From: Thiotrichales bacterium
GTDB lineage: Bacteria; Pseudomonadota; Gammaproteobacteria; Beggiatoales; Beggiatoaceae
DNA length: 64,000 nucleotides
NCBI GenBank assembly: GCA_016745035.1
Contig: JADGDE010000001.1
Location: 844,507-908,506, forward strand
Direction of reading: 5' to 3'
Made by a program: the position numbers and the translations under genes
Notes under the pieces: model-generated
What the model was told of the DNA's origin: nothing
The model's input: only the letters and a program-made list of their open reading frames with translations
Database searches by the model: none
Shown: positions 62,795 to 64,000 of the stretch, one piece after another
Layout: every line of letters begins with the position of its first letter
Numbering within the stretch: the stretch's first letter is position 1

Positions 62795-63790
62795 ATGAAT
62801 AGCAGTAAATTACTTACCTTTTTTCTTCTCTTATTTGCCGTTTGTATTGCGGTGGGAACCTTGTTTTTTCTCTGGGCGAGCATGAATGTATTTGGCTTAA
62901 CACTGAAAGAAATTCGCCAAGAGCCTTTCTTGAACCCTTATACCTTGTATACGATTGGTGAAATCATTGCTCTGGTGGGTTTATTGAGTATTTGTATCCC
63001 GATAATTTTTCAATTAAGCCCCGCCAAAGCAGAAATATTCAAACGCCGTAACTTATTATTTTTATTGCTGATGCTGATTGTACTTAGCCTTGCCTATAGC
63101 GTCCGTATCCCCGCGCCCAATGTTGTTGTCGCTCAAGGCGCAACCCAGATAGCTGACAAACAGTCTTTATTGATTATTGGCTATCATGCCCAACTTATGT
63201 GGCAAGTGTTGATGGGCTTATTGGTCAGCGTGTTAGGTATGATGAGCTTGAGTAAAAAATGGCCTCGAACCTTGATTATTTTACTCTTAATGTATTTTGT
63301 TTATTTTAGTACGGGGACAATTTTATTAAGCGAACACCTGATTGCGGATATGACCAGTTTTGTGATTTTTGGCTTAATGATCGCTTTTATTTTATTGCTT
63401 AGCATCCTTGCTTTATCTAAACCTGATACCTCACCAACAGCAAAGCAACCTGCCATTGAAGCCTCAGAGGAGCGAGCTAAAATCGAAGCGGAAGCAAAAG
63501 CTAATAAGAATCAGAAGAAAACCGCACCGCAACAAACAGCGAGTAATGATAAAGAAGGCAACGATACCCATGTATTTGCAATGATGCATAATCTTGGGGA
63601 TATGTTTGATATCAGTTCACAACTAAAAAGCAAGTTGGAATCCAATATCTCACAATTACAAAATTTGCGTACCGAAACGGAGCATGTTGAGGCGGATAAA
63701 AAACAACAACAAGCCAATCATGATGAAATCATGGAAAAACTCGATACCATTGAGAAGCACCTCCATAACCTGGAGTTATCACAATTATAA
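62795..63790 (+). CDS. Six-helix membrane protein with coiled-coil tail, unknown function
   Basis: This 331-residue protein has about six membrane helices in the first 215 residues (for example LLTFFLLLFAVCIAVGTLFF), a charged linker rich in Ala, Lys and Glu, and a C-terminal coiled coil (about 270-328, SKLESNISQLQNLRTETEHV). I do not recognise a family. It begins 20 bp after the LtaS-like gene. The tail probably lets it oligomerise or bind a partner in the cytoplasm. Confidence 0.6.
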   Translation: MNSSKLLTFFLLLFAVCIAVGTLFFLWASMNVFGLTLKEIRQEPFLNPYTLYTIGEIIALVGLLSICIPIIFQLSPAKAEIFKRRNLLFLLLMLIVLSLAYSVRIPAPNVVVAQGATQIADKQSLLIIGYHAQLMWQVLMGLLVSVLGMMSLSKKWPRTLIILLLMYFVYFSTGTILLSEHLIADMTSFVIFGLMIAFILLLSILALSKPDTSPTAKQPAIEASEERAKIEAEAKANKNQKKTAPQQTASNDKEGNDTHVFAMMHNLGDMFDISSQLKSKLESNISQLQNLRTETEHVEADKKQQQANHDEIMEKLDTIEKHLHNLELSQL

Positions 63791-63791
63791 T

Positions 63792-63923
63792 CTGATATTA
63801 CGCACTAAGCTGGTTTTTATCACAATAGTGTGATTTCCCACCTGCCTAGTGAAGCTTAGCCGTGCAGCAATGGCGGTTTTTTCTGCCCTTAAGGCAGAAA
63901 AAGAAGCCTTTGCGTAACATCAG
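63792..63923. repeat. MITE-like element, long type, best-preserved copy
   Basis: This 132-bp copy begins CTGATATTACGCA and ends TGCGTAACATCAG. TTATAAT flanks it exactly (63785-63791 and 63924-63930). Inside are two hairpins, ATCACA-ATAG-TGTGAT and TTCTGCCCTTAAGGCAGAA. Confidence 0.93.
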
Positions 63924-63934
63924 TTATAATCTGA

Positions 63935-64000
63935 TTATGCCGACAACGAGGCGATACAATCCCGCCCTTTTTCTTTTGCAGCATAAAGGGCTTTATCTGT
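63935..64000 (-). CDS. C-terminal end of a GGDEF-domain protein (partial)
   Basis: The reverse strand reads TDKALYAAKEKGRDCIASLSA followed by TAA. ALYxAKxxGR is the diagnostic C-terminal segment of diguanylate cyclases. The rest of the gene is outside the window. Confidence 0.75.
   Translation of the reverse strand, partial: TDKALYAAKEKGRDCIASLSA

Overview
This window looks like a chromosomal segment of a sulfur-oxidising gammaproteobacterium, probably of the Thiotrichales/Beggiatoa-like group (this placement is inference). The evidence is a dissimilatory adenylylsulfate reductase pair (aprB-aprA), the gammaproteobacterial order tig-clpP-clpX-lon-hupB-tRNAs-ppiD, many GGDEF/receiver/cyclase signalling proteins, and an AT-leaning base composition full of small palindromic repeats. 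No rRNA, CRISPR array or intact transposase gene was seen.

Layout. 1-4.4 kb: a CHASE-domain sensor (cut by the window edge), a PIG-L deacetylase, mreB without mreCD, a TPR protein and a UDP-sugar dehydrogenase. 4.6-13.2 kb: the protein quality-control block (ppiD, tRNA-Asp, tRNA-Val, hupB, lon, clpX, clpP, tig, tRNA-Leu). 13.7-16.6 kb: a CpoB-like protein, then a GlpC-like Fe-S protein and rubrerythrin. 16.9-23.6 kb: a tight seven-gene operon DUF3108-phosphoesterase-pabC-mltG-ampD-'histidine kinase'-cyclase, whose last two genes have lost the usual phosphorylated residues. 23.9-31.1 kb: trhP, an EEP-family protein, a duplicated helical protein, sucA, an ADP-ribosylglycohydrolase-like protein and moaD. 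31.1-33.6 kb: a neuB/CBS-nucleotidyltransferase/VanZ operon. 33.8-41 kb: metK-ahcY, a flavoprotein, psd and aprBA. 41-43.2 kb: an AT-rich accessory patch with two small unknown ORFs, a fragment that looks like the 5' part of a group II intron, and a truncated DUF262 gene. 43.4-49.3 kb: an orphan NtrC-type regulator, a LysM lipoprotein, a nitrilase-family amidase, recX, a pentaheme cytochrome and nudJ. 49.3-57.7 kb: two signalling proteins and a Csu/sigma-type chaperone-usher fimbrial cluster. 58.1-64 kb: rnz, an HPP protein, ispD, a SCO-like protein, an LtaS-like sulfatase, a coiled-coil membrane protein and the edge of a GGDEF gene.

The strongest unusual signals are two. First, the kinase/cyclase pair (16853-19470) has Tyr in place of the phospho-accepting His, and Ala and Pro in place of the two receiver Asp residues. 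The ATP-binding and cyclase catalytic residues look intact, and the pair sits directly behind mltG and ampD. Second, a MITE-like element family has about 13 copies, with ends CTGATGTTACGCA and 7-8 bp target duplications. One copy is inserted in frame inside the signal peptide of the fimbrial chaperone. Another sits in the last codons of a TPR gene and supplies a new stop codon without changing the protein.
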